From Gracilariopsis chorda (taxonomy: Eukaryota > Rhodophyta > Florideophyceae > Gracilariales > Gracilariaceae), in contig NBIV01000262.1 in NCBI GenBank assembly GCA_003194525.1, positions 53,524 to 117,523 on the forward strand: DNA of 64,000 nt, in the 5' to 3' direction. The notes under the pieces are model-generated. The model did not search any database, was not told where the DNA came from, and saw only the letters and a program-made list of their open reading frames with translations. The translations under genes were made by a program, and so were the position numbers. The stretch's first letter is position 1; each line of letters begins with the position of its first letter. This document shows, piece by piece, positions 50,425 to 62,659 of this stretch.

Positions 50425-50615
50425 AACCTCTGGTCCAGTTTCCTGGTTCCTCTTTCCCTGGCTATGCCAGTTAGTGTAGTGTAGTATTGTGGGGAGCTAG
50501 CTGCTCCCCTGAATAAACTTTCCCGTTTAGAACGGTGCTTCTCGGTTGAGTTCCCCGTCTTCGACGGACTTTGCCTTGTTATCCTTTCCTTTCGCTCTCC
50601 GCTCGCGCGGCAACG

Positions 50616-53600
50616 TTACCCAACTTGGGCATTGACCAGCGTGGCTGGGGCTGCAGTTCCCGTCTGACGGTGGTATCGCAGAACCTGCGACCGTGGGAGG
50701 TGTTCAATTGGCTCCCACGTATCCCCACTGGGGTCGTACCCGTACCAGCGGACGCGGTATTGTAGAATACCATCCTGGTCCCAGGTGTGTCCGACAAGTC
50801 GGTCTACTACGAACTCTCGTTCGTAGACCTGCCGGCCGTGCCGGGTGGTGGTTGTAATCCCTGGCGAGGGTTGCCCGCGGTGCGGTATAATGTCCCTTAG
50901 CAGGGTGTTCGGCGATAACTCCGACGTTGCCGTGCGCTGTCCTAGTGGCCGCTGCTCATGCGGGAAAATATCCCTCAAGAGGGTGTGTGGTGCCACGGTT
51001 TTCACCGGCAAGTCGTTGCCCAGAGGGGTGTCGTTGTTTCCGTCTTCACGGTAGGCCGGGCGAACCGCCAGTCGGCGGGGGACTTGGGTTCCGCCTTCGC
51101 GGTTGAGCGCATGAACCGCGAGTTTGCGGGAAGATGACCGCTCCTGCGGGATCGGCATTTCCACAATCCCCTGGGGGGTCCCGTGCGACACGGTGATTGG
51201 GTGGCAAACCGCCTCCCTGCCAGGCGCACGAGCGCTCTGCACCATACGTTCCGGCGATGCCGTGGTGTCCCCGGCTACTGACGGGTTGCCTGGGGCTAAC
51301 TCCGGTACACCGGTATTTTGGTCAAAATTCCCCTCTGGGGGGTTCCGGGCAGGTGCCGATGACACCCTTTTCAGGGGAATTGCCGCTGAGCGCAGTGCAC
51401 CATCTCCATGAGGAGGAGCAGCGTCCGGTACGACCGGTTTCGAGCGTGCGATGGCGCGCGTTATTCCCGAGTTCCTCGGTTCTTCGCCGCAGCGATGCGG
51501 GGGTCGGCGCAAATTATTCCCCGTAGCGGGGGCTTTGATTCCGTCAACGACGGGAGGCGTTTCCGGTGCTTGCGAGCCAGGGCTTAAAGCTTCGATTGCA
51601 GCTTGGCCGCCTTTTTCCCCAAGAGGGGTGTGGGTATTCCCCTGTGAGGCCGGCGTATCTGGGCGCCCCTTCTCCGCAGGGCGCGGGTCTGATCGACCTG
51701 ATTGAACCGCTTCCGCGGGGACTTCCGCCAACGGCGGCTTCGAGGCATCGGGCGATTGCCTTTCCGCTGCTGCGGTATTGGAGTGAGGCTTCTCGTTTTC
51801 CCGTGACAAACGGTGTATTTGCCGCTTTTGCGGGGCCTGCGCGTCTGGTTCCTGTTGCACAGCACTGCTCGGGAACGGGGGATTAGTGTCGCGTGACATA
51901 CTCCGTGCTCCACGGTCAGTGTTCCGTATGTTACGGTGTGTTTCCCGTTGCGACGGTGATATCGTTCCTCGAAAACGAGTGTTCTCCTCCCCCTCCTTAG
52001 ACGGAGCGGCGGGATAAGGGATAACATTCCCCGCCTGGCGGGTATAGATGCGCGCCAGTGGGGCAGACGTGGTAGGGGCGGGCGCTGAGGGGCCCGAATT
52101 ACCCGGCTGAGCCGGTGAGTCCGACAGAGTCGGTAGGTCTGAGAGTCCCCGGCTGGGGTGTGGTAGTACCGTAGGTCTAGTACTCCCGGATTGTTCCGGT
52201 GTAGCGGAGTCCGTGGAAACGGGGTTGCCTGGATCCAGTACTACCTCTGACGAGGGAGGAGGGGCGAGGACAACACGATCACGGGAAATCCGTTCGTGCG
52301 TGTCCCCCATCTCTACCACGACAGTGTCGGTGTTAACAGAGATCACCTTGAAGGGTCCATCCGCCACAGGTGAGAGTTTGTGACGCTTCTCCCGTTCCGG
52401 GTTGTAGTATTCCTTCCTGATGAAGACGTAGTTATTTGCCCGAATCGGGGATGGTTTTCCTCGCACGCGAGCGTCAAAATCCCGCTTGTAAGCGGCTTGG
52501 GCCCGTGCCATAGACTTCCGCGCAGCGGGGACCAGCTTGGAAAGCCATCGCTTCCATTGCTGCCGGTAGATACCCACAGATGGGAAATTGTCCAAGGTAG
52601 CTTGGGGTTCCAGCGCCACAGGCGGGGGTGTTCTAGATAGAACTAACTCGAATGGCGAAACTCCGGTAGTCCGGTGTACCTGCGTATTGTACGCGTAGGT
52701 TACCGCATCAGCGTAGAGATCCCAATTCGTTGGGTGGTCAGCGACGTAGGAACGTAACGCCGCGAGTAACGTCCGGTTAAACCGTTCAACTTGCCCATTA
52801 CACTGGGGGTGGTAGGTAGTCGTGAACAAGTTCTTGACATCCAGGATGCGACAAACATCCTGGAAGAACTTGCTCACGAACTGCTTCCCGTTGTCAGAGA
52901 GCACCTCTACAGGGGGACCGTAGACAAAAATCCAGTGCGTCACCAGAGCCTGGGCCACCGTGAGAGCGGTTATCCTCCGAAGAGGGACAGTCCGTACCAG
53001 CTTAGAAAAGCGGTCGGTAATGACAAGTAGAAACTTGTTTCCACGTTTCGTGGTGAGTAATGGTCCGAGAATATCGATCGCGATAAACTCCAGCGGCGCC
53101 CTTGCGGGGAATAGTTTCATCTTCTTCGCATTTTTGCGGAGCTTGACGCGATTCTTCGCGCATTCGCTACAAAACCGCACGGTTGCGTAGCAATCCACCG
53201 CCATGGCGGGCCAATAGAAATCCCTTCGCAGGGTTAGATAGAGTTTCCTCCCACCTGAGTGACCTCCAATGGGGGCGTAGTGTGATAGATGTAACACCCG
53301 CGACTGCAGGGAATGAGGTACCACGATCTGTGGGCGGGCTTCAACCTTCCTTACGAGGTAGCCTTTGTCGTTTACCCCGAAAGGGAGATCTTCACCACCG
53401 TTAAGACGGGCACGAATCCTCGTAAAGAATGGGTCGCCGAATCGTTCTCGGATCATTTCTTCCGGTGATACCGGTACAAAGTTTCCCGGTAACGGGTTCT
53501 CAGATTCATCTGGCGATCCGAGTAGTTCGTCAAAGTCAGCATCCTCGTCCCAGTTTTCTGGCCCAGCCTCGACGGCACATTCCGGATCATCCGGGTCTAT

Positions 53601-53730
53601 GGCTATGAAACATGGGACTTCATCATCCACCGTTGGGAGTGCTTCCCCACTTGTGGGTAACCGCGACAGGGCGTCGGCTTGGGTGTTCTGCGCGCCCTTT
53701 TTAAAAATGACTTGAAAGTCATATTCCGCA
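50616..53730 (-). CDS. Element B pol, 3' part: RNase H end, integrase, spacer, chromodomain
   Basis: Open from the frameshift at about 53730 to TAA 50616; the frame is also open for about 146 nt further upstream. Integrase FIAIDILGPL, LSDNGKQFVSKFF, YHPQCNGQVERFNRTLL (all DDE residues) and GPFKVI, then a roughly 500-aa Pro/Arg/Ser-rich spacer with RQIHRLSREN and THRNIRNTDRG-like motifs. The chromodomain FVVDRLVGHTWDQDGILQY ends LVNAQVG. The frame is uninterrupted here, unlike in A. The spacer lacks about 135 bp present in A between GATGCATCG and GATGGATCG. Confidence 0.9.
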
Positions 53731-56176
53731 GGCGGAGTCTGCAGCGCATGAGGCGTCCCGACGGGTCGGAGATATTCATCAACCACCTCAATGAGGAATG
53801 ATCCGTGTACACGGTGAAGTGAATTCCCATAAGGTAGGGGCGCAGAGTGGTCATCGCCCATACGACGGCGAGGCACTCTTTCTCCGATACGGAGTAGTTC
53901 CGCTCATGAACATTGAGCGAACGTGACCAATAACCAATTGGATGTCGTTCCCCCTCGGGGGTGGTTTGAAAAAGAGCACACCCGACTTGGTAGTCGCTCG
54001 AGTCCGTATCTACGGAGTATGGCAACCCAAGTTTTGGGAGATGTAGGATTGGTGCTGATGTGACAGCCTCCTTTAAGGAGTTAAAAGCTTCCGATTGCTC
54101 GGGCGTAAATGTTCCCAGTTTTGGGGGGTTCCCCTTTCGCAACAACGCGTTCAGGGGCGCTGCAGTATCCGAAAAGTTCGGGATAAACCGTCGATAGACG
54201 TTGACCGGCCCCAGAAAGGAGCGCAGTTCCGTTTGAGTACGGGGTTCTTTCGCCTCAAGGAGGGATTTGACTCGAGCTTTCTCGATCGCTAACCGTCCAG
54301 GACGGATAATGTGACCCAGATACTTCACAGTATCTGTGAAAAACTCGCATTTCCTCAACTTGAGGGTAATTCCCGCATCGCGGAGTACGGTGAGCACGTC
54401 TCGGACGTGAGTGAGATGGTCATCCAACGAGTTAGAGAAGATGATGATATCATCAAGGTAGACCAGACAACTCCGCCACTTAAAGCGGTTGAGTAGAATA
54501 TCTACTGCACGCTGAAAGGTGGCGGGGGCGTTGGTTAACCCAAATGGCATCCGCTTGAAGCGGTACGTTCCTGCATGGCAGGTGAATGCGGTTTTGTCGC
54601 GATCCTCCTGTCTGACAGGTACTTGCCAATATCCCAAATTGGCATCAAGGGCCGTGAACACGGTGGCGTCTCCAAGGGAGTCAATGCACTCGTCCATACG
54701 AGGGATGGGGTACGTGTCCCTAACAGTCACGGCATTGAGCCGGCGGTAGTCGACACAGAACCTCCAGGTTCCGTCAGCCTTTAAAGCCAGTACAACTGGG
54801 GATGCCCAGGGCGATTGAGCGGGCTCAATCACACCTGCGCGGAGCATCTTGTCCACCTGGGACTGCTCCTCTTCCCGAGCTTTCGGACCTGCCCTGTAAG
54901 GGGGTTGTGCAACCGGTCGCGCACCGGGGATTAAATCGATCCGGTGTTTCGTTGCATTAATCTCGCTAGGGGAGCCATCCCACATTGTGGTGAATTCCCG
55001 TAACATAGTACGGAGTTTGTCGCGGTGCGACTCTGGCACGTGGCTGAAGTCCAGCGCTTCAAGTGCTTTTTCCGGATCAATCCGGTCATTGCTCGATGGA
55101 GCATTGTCCTGTGGAACAGGTGTGGTTCGCAATTCCGAGTTACTCGGTATGTTCGACGCTGAAGTAGCGGTTTCCTCCCCCTCCTTAGACTTGACGTCTT
55201 CGGACGGCGGGGTGAACTCCTCAGAAGAGGTGGTAACTCCGAGTACATCGGCGGCTGTCATCTTCGTTGGCAGCATTCCCATAGGATGGGGGGTTACACT
55301 CCCAATTACTTGGTGTTTGACCAGATACTGGGGGTGTTTGCCAAGGTTGGCAACCAATATCCGGAAAGGAACATCCGGGGAAATGGAGACAATTCCATTA
55401 GCCAGCGCCAGCTGGGATTTCTCGTACAACGAGGCGAGGGGTTGTATAACCCGAAGACCGTGTTGACGGGAATTTACCTGTACCCAGACTTGGGACTCAG
55501 CCGGTATAGAAACCGAGGCAGCGACGCGGAGCTTGGTGGACTCGCGGGACGCGGGCGGTGGTTCCTGCGCAGCAGGGAGCGGAACTTGTTTCCGAGAGGA
55601 CCGCTTTAGCGGGCGGCGAACAATCGGAACCAACGATCCGTCGTCAAGTTCTACACGCCTGAGGCGGGGCCTGATTGCGTCGACAAATCTGTCGCAGTAA
55701 TCACATCCCAGTATGACTGGTGCTGCCAGTGAACGGCAAACGATGAAGTCCAACTTCACCACAGATGTACCAAGTCTCACGACGAGGTCCACTGTGCCCA
55801 CCGTTTGTAACGGATTGTTGTTCGCATCCGAAATGTCGGGGACCGCGTCAGAGCGGATACGCGACCGCACAAGCGGGGGTAACAATGATTCCACAACAAA
55901 GTTGGGGCCTGCACCTGTATCCAGGACGGTGAGAAACCTCAGCATAAACTGGGGGTCAAGGCCAAGGTCGGCATAAACCTTATAATTGCGTTTGGCCAAG
56001 ACCAAGACTCTACCGGGAATCCGGGGATTTTTACTCCGTATCCACGGGCGACGCAACACACCGAGGTGCGCAGAGTCCGCGTCAGCGGTGTCTTTCCTCG
56101 AGAGGACTTTCACCGGGGAGCGAGGCGAGGACGCCTCGGGCGCCAACAGCCTCGTTTTTGAGGACGCCTCTCCCAA
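53731..56176 (-). CDS. Element B pol, 5' part: protease, RT, RNase H (ends at a frameshift)
   Basis: The 857-residue frame runs from 56176 and goes off frame near 53730, terminating at 53603. Protease LDTGAGPNFV, RT VYLDDIIIFSN, RNase H VDTDSSDYQVGCALFQ and VYTDHSSLRWLM. The break is loss of one C within ATTCCGCCAGGCGG (A) to ATTCCGCAGGCGG (B). Otherwise very close to A; catalytic residues are present. Confidence 0.9.
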
Positions 56177-56193
56177 AGGGGAGACTCCCTCAG

Positions 56194-58358
56194 TTAGTTT
56201 TCCGCCTTCGGCGGTGGGTTGGTTTCCTCGACAACGAGTGCTTCATCCCGTTGACGGGGGTTTCTATCCGCATAAGCGGGGGTTGCAACGGATGGTTGCG
56301 TGATCTCCCGAATCGGGGTGTATGAAGCTTGCCGCGGGGTCTGTGGTAGGGCGTGAGAAAAGTCCGTTTTAGCACGGAGGTAGGAAGCCGTCGGGACGGA
56401 ACGTTTCTCCTCTGGAGTGAGGGCCTCATAATTTGCCACCACCTTGGCCATATCCTTCAGTGAACAAATACACTGAGGAGAGGTATGGCCATGGGCATAG
56501 CACAGGTGGCAAATGAGAGCCAGCACCGCGACAGGCGGATTATTATTCCGAGTATCGGAGAAGCGAACCGCAGGGCGGGTGTCAGTCCATGCAGGCCGTT
56601 GATAACGGGAATGACCGTTTGAAAACGGGAGTCGTTGGGGTTGGACCCACCGTTTCCACCGTAAAGAACGGGATCTTCTGTTCCCGTATCACGGGTCATC
56701 TCCGTCGTCAACGGCAAATCACTGGTAAGTATCGACACACCATCCCCCTGCACTAAATGCACGGTATCAAATCCCTGTCTAGGGTTCCCATCCCAGTGAG
56801 CGGGAGTGAGGAAGCTTTGCTTTCTATCAACAACGCCTTGGTGGATTTAGACCGATTGTTCGGAGTTCTTGCACGAAGTGCATCCCCTTCCGCTCGGGCG
56901 TGTTGGACCAGCTCGAGATAGGTGATCCTCCGCTTGTCCTCCCGATAACGGGTAACTAAACTCCGGATTGCCGGGTCAAGACCATCAATGAGCATGGTAC
57001 TGCGCTCCCCAGCGGGGTATACGTTACCACATCTGTGGAAAGCCTTGTGAACGCGCACCGAGTAATCAGTCTCGGTCTCTCCAGCACGCTGGCGTGTATC
57101 TCGCGAAGCGAGGATAGCCTGCTGAATAGCGGTGTTTGTGGCGTACGAGCGCAGAAGATACTGCACAGCCTCCAGCCCGCAAGTAACTCCTCCCTCAGAG
57201 GCGCGAGAAGATCCTCTGACAGAGTTGTATTGGTCCTCCTCCACTCCCCGTAAGAAATACGGTAAAGCCAAATAGGCTTGTCCCTCATTCATACCGAGGA
57301 TATCGGCCTCCGCTACAAAGCGGGATAGGAAATCCAGTACTAGGACTGGGTCCTCTCCAGTAAAATACTGGTTGCGGAGCGAGAGCTGCATTCGCTTAAT
57401 GCATTCTCGCACTTTTCCCGTACCACGGGGCGTACGTCCAAGTGACGAATCTTCAAGCCGGTAGTACCGGTATGATAAAAGCTTCCGGTAATCCGGGTTT
57501 GTCGGTTTCAATTCCCGGAGACCGGGGTGTCTTCTCCCCTTCTGGCGGGTTCGGACCACACCTTCAGTGGCCGATGACCGCTTCGAGCGGGAGGAGTAGC
57601 CTCGCTTCTCGTCCTCCGAGTCGGAGTCCGAGGAGCTCGAGCTAACCGAATGGTTTCGGGATGAGTCCGACGATGTCGAAGAATCGGAGTCCGAATATTT
57701 TCGGTGGTGTTTCCGTCGGTGACGGCGTTTCTTCTTCCCAGCAACCTGGTCGTTGTGCGATGCCTCGTTTACCGGATCACCCGGGGATGGTTTGTCCATG
57801 AGGACGAACTGCTCCAGCGTCTCCAAGCGGGCACCAATCCGATCAAATCGGGCTTCAACTCCTTCGATGAAGGCGGCGGGTTGTCCCAAACTCTCCAACA
57901 CGGAGTTGACGTCAGACCGTAAAATACGGAGTTCCTCGGCGACTCCTCTACGGGGGTTGCCGAGACCACCTCTTGGAGGGATTTTAGTTTCCCTACAAGG
58001 GTGTCATGGGCGGTCCACAGAGCGCGGACCTGGGATTCCAGGGAAGTCCCCTGGGGGTGTTATCGCCCGTTCCACGGGGGCTTGAAGCCGCGACAGCGGG
58101 AGCAGGCCGGGGTGCCTGGGGCACTGCGGCAACAGCCGGAGTCGATGCTGCATTCCCCTGCGGGGGTGATAACGAGGGCAAAAGGAGGTTCCGGGGTTCC
58201 CGGTCGGGGGTATCATTCCGCGATGAAGCGGCGCCAGCACGGCTGGAACTTGTCCGTATAGGGATACGGGGTACGAACCGAACTTCGGAAGTGTCCGCGT
58301 TGTCGCGGGAGCGACTACGCGTAACCACTGGCTCCGCGTCGGAGGGATTTCTCGACAT
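56194..58358 (-). pseudogene. Element B gag with single-base deletions
   Basis: ATG at 58358, same start as A. Compared with A, one base is lost in a G-run near 58060 (after NTP), one near 57945 (GCGACCTCC to GCGACTCC) and one near 56790 (CATCCGCAG to CATCCCAG). Between them the core is readable: ECIKRMQLSLRNQYFTGEDP, ALPYFLRGVEEDQYNS, ASRDTRQRAGETETDY, and the zinc knuckle CHLCYAHGHTSPQC. Confidence 0.88.
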
Positions 58359-58463
58359 GAGAAAATACCGTTACGACGGGAAACGATCACGGAACTTCCG
58401 GTGAATGAAAACAAACCTCGTAAGAGGGAAAGCAAAAACCGATTCTAGGTCGGGAGACCACTT

Positions 58464-59270
58464 TGTGGTGCAATGCCCCAAAGGGGAAAAACACCGAAAG
58501 ACGTCCGGGATCTTCCTCTCACGAGGTGAACCCAGTTGGGTAGAGCCCTCCCAGAGGTGTCACGGCGAAGCCGGTTTGTAAGACCAGGGACACCTGTCGC
58601 AACTCGCGCAGGGAGGTGAAGGCGAAGAATCGGTATCCGCGTGAGCGGGGCGTGATCCTCAGTAGAGGTATGTTTCCACGTAAGTGGGGGTGTGTGAGCG
58701 GATGCGCACACGAGGGCCGCGGATAGCGGGAGGTGCTACCCTAAAAAGGGGAAAGAGGAAGGACGAGTGGGTCGCGAGAGCGACGAGTAGATACGGCAAT
58801 GCCGGTGGACAGGACTCCCTATACAGGGCGAAACACCAATATGATTGGAACAATTAGTACTCCCAATGATGGGTCTCCTTTAGATGTGCAAGGGGGGTGA
58901 ACTTCCGTACACTATGGTGCTTCCCTCCAAGGAGGAGTTGAGAACACGCGGAGGCGGTAAAGCTCAGAGCCAATTCCCCAGGTTGGGGTCCCTTGTTGGG
59001 GAAGGTTTACTGGTGCGACGGCAGTGCGCCGTCGCACTAAGTACTAGCTTCCCAGAAATGGGTGTGAAAATAATAAATAAAATTAACTAAAATACTCCAC
59101 ATTCCGTGGCAACATCCACTACTGTGGCCAACCGCCAATTGACCCAAAACCGTGTCCCACGTGTCCATACCCACCATTGTGGGGCGTAGTTCATATACAC
59201 ACTACACAACCGATAATATCGGGAAAGCGTTCAAGTACCCAGAATCCCTCCCTGAGGGCGTTGCACTTCA
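58464..59270 (-). repeat. Element B 5' LTR (807 bp)
   Basis: Right copy. PBS at 58443-58460, three nt inside. On the minus strand a TATA-like TTATTTATTATTTT (about 59066-59082) is followed about 30 nt later by the perfect 10-bp stem at 59013-59037, which would put the stem near the start of the transcript. Confidence 0.93.
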
Positions 59271-61765
59271 TCAAGAACCGTTTGCATACCCTTCACTTTT
59301 CTTACTAGATGTTCCCCGCCAGCTTTCTGTAGGGCATCTGAGATTCCAGTATCTGATGGTAGGACATTGTCCCACCAACGGATATTGTCACTGAATCATT
59401 GTTGGAACGCAATCGATTGCTAGCGATTGCGACATATACTTCTAGTATCATAAATTCATTACTTTGTAGCCTTGTTCTGCATTCACCAATACAATGGTCA
59501 AGTCAAGGTCCAATGGGGCATTTCGGCAGATCTACTCGCAATCGAAATGCAGTACAGATCTCACTCTTCGCAAATCTATAATCACACGATTGCAATTCTT
59601 CAAATAAACTACACCGCCAATAGCACTATACAACCACAAAAAAACAAAATGACTTCCAGAGTATATAAAACAGAGATGTTCTTTCCGTAACGTTTCGTTC
59701 TTCAAAGAGAAAGAATTCTCTGTAGCTGAACAAGTACGCCTTTTCTCAGCTCTGAACTTTGCGCAGTAGGTGATAGGCCTTACAAGATGTGTTATCATCC
59801 CAAAAACGAACGTTTATCTTCAAAATGATGATCTTTTCAAAAACAAGAAAAATCATTCTTTTTCCTATGGTTCAAAAAGAATGTAGCGTATAGATTCGGG
59901 TACCCTGTGGTCTTCTCAAAAACTTCTCTATTTTTCTTTGTTGTTTGCAGAAAGCATTTGGGCAGCGATGTACAAGATAAGCTTTCTGAAACTTCATACC
60001 AGATTTGTTCGTAAACGGCTTCGTTTCCTCTCTATGGAATGTGGAGGGAAGAAATGCAGTTTGATTTTGGATCCGGTAGCAGTTTTGTTGTGTACATATC
60101 GCCTGCGATAGCTTTGCTAAGAGGACCAGTCAATCAAAAGAGTGGCATAGAAGCAATGAGGCACAGCAAGACAAAATGAAGGAGGGATAGGGATGTTAGG
60201 TACTAAGAATGCTTAATGGTTCATTTGTTGAACGGAGGAGTTCGGTGAAAGGCACCTTCGGTTCAATAATAATGACTAATTGGAGTGATAAATTATTTTT
60301 GCAATCGGTAGCTACACGCATATATCATCCGAAAACTTCTTTTGAGCGTGCACAGAGTCACGCATTGGCTGACAATGTTGGATTACGAGCCAAAATGAAC
60401 CCCTCCTAGGTTCGCGGGTGTGATTCACCCTTACGTCACATTCTAAGTGAGTCCAAAACCACGTGACACATTGTAAACACCACTGTCGGCTTAGGCTACG
60501 CCAAAAAATGCCCAAAAGGTACTCAAAAATTAATCACTGACGTCAAAAGCAAATTGTACTAAACCAAATTATAGAAATAGATTATAATCCGCCAAGCAGC
60601 CAGTAAAACATTGTCTAGATAAGCTTAGCATATATATTACAACGTAATAAACTTTTAATAAGAACTACGTAGACCGCGATCTACCCCAGTAAAAAATCTA
60701 TCCGTTGAATGAGAACCATGTAAATTAATTGATTGCAATACAGTGAAGGGTTCAGAAATGGGTTTTGAAATTGGTTCAAACTGTCAAAATAGTAGCACAG
60801 ACTCATTATTTTGCCAGTTGGAACCGTACAATGCATTTTATAAGTAGAATATCTCCAATCATTTAAATGGCCAACATGTAACAACCAAGGTGACCTCCTT
60901 TATTCAAGAGCTTACAAAGCTACTACGACTATCTGTAAAAACCTGGAATGCCGTGGGTACGTTAAACCTATACAAAGAAGTGGGGATGGAATTGTGATTC
61001 AAACACCAAGAAAAGTAATAGAGCGTGAAATCTACGAAAGACGTAGAAATCAGTCGTGAGATTCCCAGTCAATCTTGCGCTTCGTCAAATAACAATGACG
61101 AAAGAATGAAAGTATGGAAACAAGAAAGAATTAGAACATCGACTGTTATTAATACGTTAACGAAGGCTTGAAGACAACCGTGCAACTAATACCAACTTGC
61201 AGCAGAAACGGCCAATCCGAAAGGGGTTCATGGTGGCTGATTGATAACCAAGTGACGAACAAGATGTCATTATTTTCGAATACTTCACAGAATGCTTTAG
61301 TTTCTACTAATGGATCCAACACAGGAAAAGAGATTCAACCTCGGACCTCGTCCATTGTATCTTCTAGAGAACAAAAGGAAAATCAGAATCTCAAGGCATT
61401 TGTTCGATTTATACCGTGGATGGGAAAGACAGCCGAAGAAGCCATAGAAGTTTAACGGAAAAGGTCTATTGACAAAGGTTAAAAAAGCATTCAGACTTTT
61501 TGGGAATGCAACAAATTGCAGGAAAGTATACTGTTGACTACGAATAGTGGATGTGGCCGAAAACGGGTCTACAAAACCTTTTTTCTACGCTATAGGGCTC
61601 CTATGGAACTATTTTCAAAGTTTAGTCCAGAGACCTTACAAGTCAAAGAAGACGGAACAGATGAAAATGAAAAGCACCTATTGACGGATTCAATCAGCAT
61701 CTTAAGCTGCGATAAAGACCTCAATGCATATCCGCTATGCTGAAAAGTAGCTAAAGCTTACTTTG
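59271..61765. other. AT-rich region, no gene recognised
   Basis: The right flank of element B does not continue the pogo-like transposase in any frame. A short minus-strand frame at 59271-59385 (WDNVLPSDTGISDALQKAG) looks protein-like but I cannot place it. The rest has only short frames (for example 61168-61455) without motifs. Confidence 0.5.
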
Positions 61766-61770
61766 TGTAC

Positions 61771-62545
61771 TGTGGTGCAATGCCCCGAGACGGGAGCTGA
61801 CACACAAGGGTGTTCAACCGTCTCCTCTGTAGGGTAGCGCCGCGATAAAACCACCTGTGGTGAGCACACGAAGCTGGGTGTAAAGCCGGGACTCACCGTC
61901 ACGACGGCGCGATCAGGTGTAAGAAGCAGAAAAGACCGAGAAGTCAGAAGCGGTAAAATGTGGCGACACACCTAGTGGTGGGCAATGCGCAAGGGCGGTA
62001 CGGTTATCCACACGAGTGGGGCGGTGGTGACCGAGGCAACGGTAATCAATCAGTAGCCGCGTACAACGACACCTGTATACGGGGGAACACAGCAATAGCC
62101 GCGGTAAAAGCGCACACGGAACCGAACACAATAGGGTTAAGAATGTGCTGAAAGCTCCACGAGGTGGGTAAATAAGCCTGCACTAGATGGTGTCTCTCCG
62201 GACGCATGAAAACACTCACCAGGGGTTCTGAGTCAGAGCTGACACTCGCCTGCTGCGTTTACTTCGACCCAGGCGACCGGAGCCCACACACATGAGTAGT
62301 GGTTGGTCGGCGCCCTGACATTACAGTGAAATTAACTAGTAATATCCCTAAGGGGGCGTCTAATAATACATACGTGTGTCACATGCCAGCAATGCTGTGC
62401 ACTACACCTGCAACCCATATTGGGGGCCTTCCAACGGAAACTGAATACCGGTACATTACTCATACTTCACAGTCTGGAGGTGAGCATCGCCAAAGTGGAG
62501 TATGAAACCCATTAGTGCTGATACCGCTGAAAGCGTTGCACTTCA
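61771..62545. mobile_element. Solo LTR (775 bp) related to the A/B/C family, TSD TGTAC
   Basis: Starts TGTGGTGCAATGCCCC and ends GCGTTGCACTTCA, the same terminal motifs as elements A and B. Flanked by TGTAC at 61766-61770 and 62546-62550. The interior differs strongly from the A/B LTRs, so it is another subfamily. No internal genes: a product of LTR-LTR recombination. Confidence 0.9.
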
Positions 62546-62659
62546 TGTACGACGTATAAAATATAACACACAAACGAACGACAATATCACTGCCCTTAGG
62601 CAATGAGTCTACATTCAATACTCATGCTGTGCTACCTAAATAGATCAAGATAGTCAAAG

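Larger units (their letters stand above)
48812..59270 (-). mobile_element. Element B: young full-length Ty3 chromovirus
   Basis: Coding direction is minus. LTRs 48812-49618 and 58464-59270, both 807 bp. I count three differences (near 48933/58585, 48946/58598 and 49261/58913). PBS and polypurine tract as in A. Gag has at least three single-base deletions and pol one, while the C-terminus with chromodomain and the antisense ORF are open. The outer flanks are CGGAG (48807-48811) and TCAAG (59271-59275): no TSD. Confidence 0.93.

Noticed and set aside
59271-59400. Continuation of the pogo-like transposase right of element B
   Set aside because: None of the three plus-strand frames gives the expected second catalytic Asp block; stops appear within about 15-50 codons and there is no resemblance to DDE_1.
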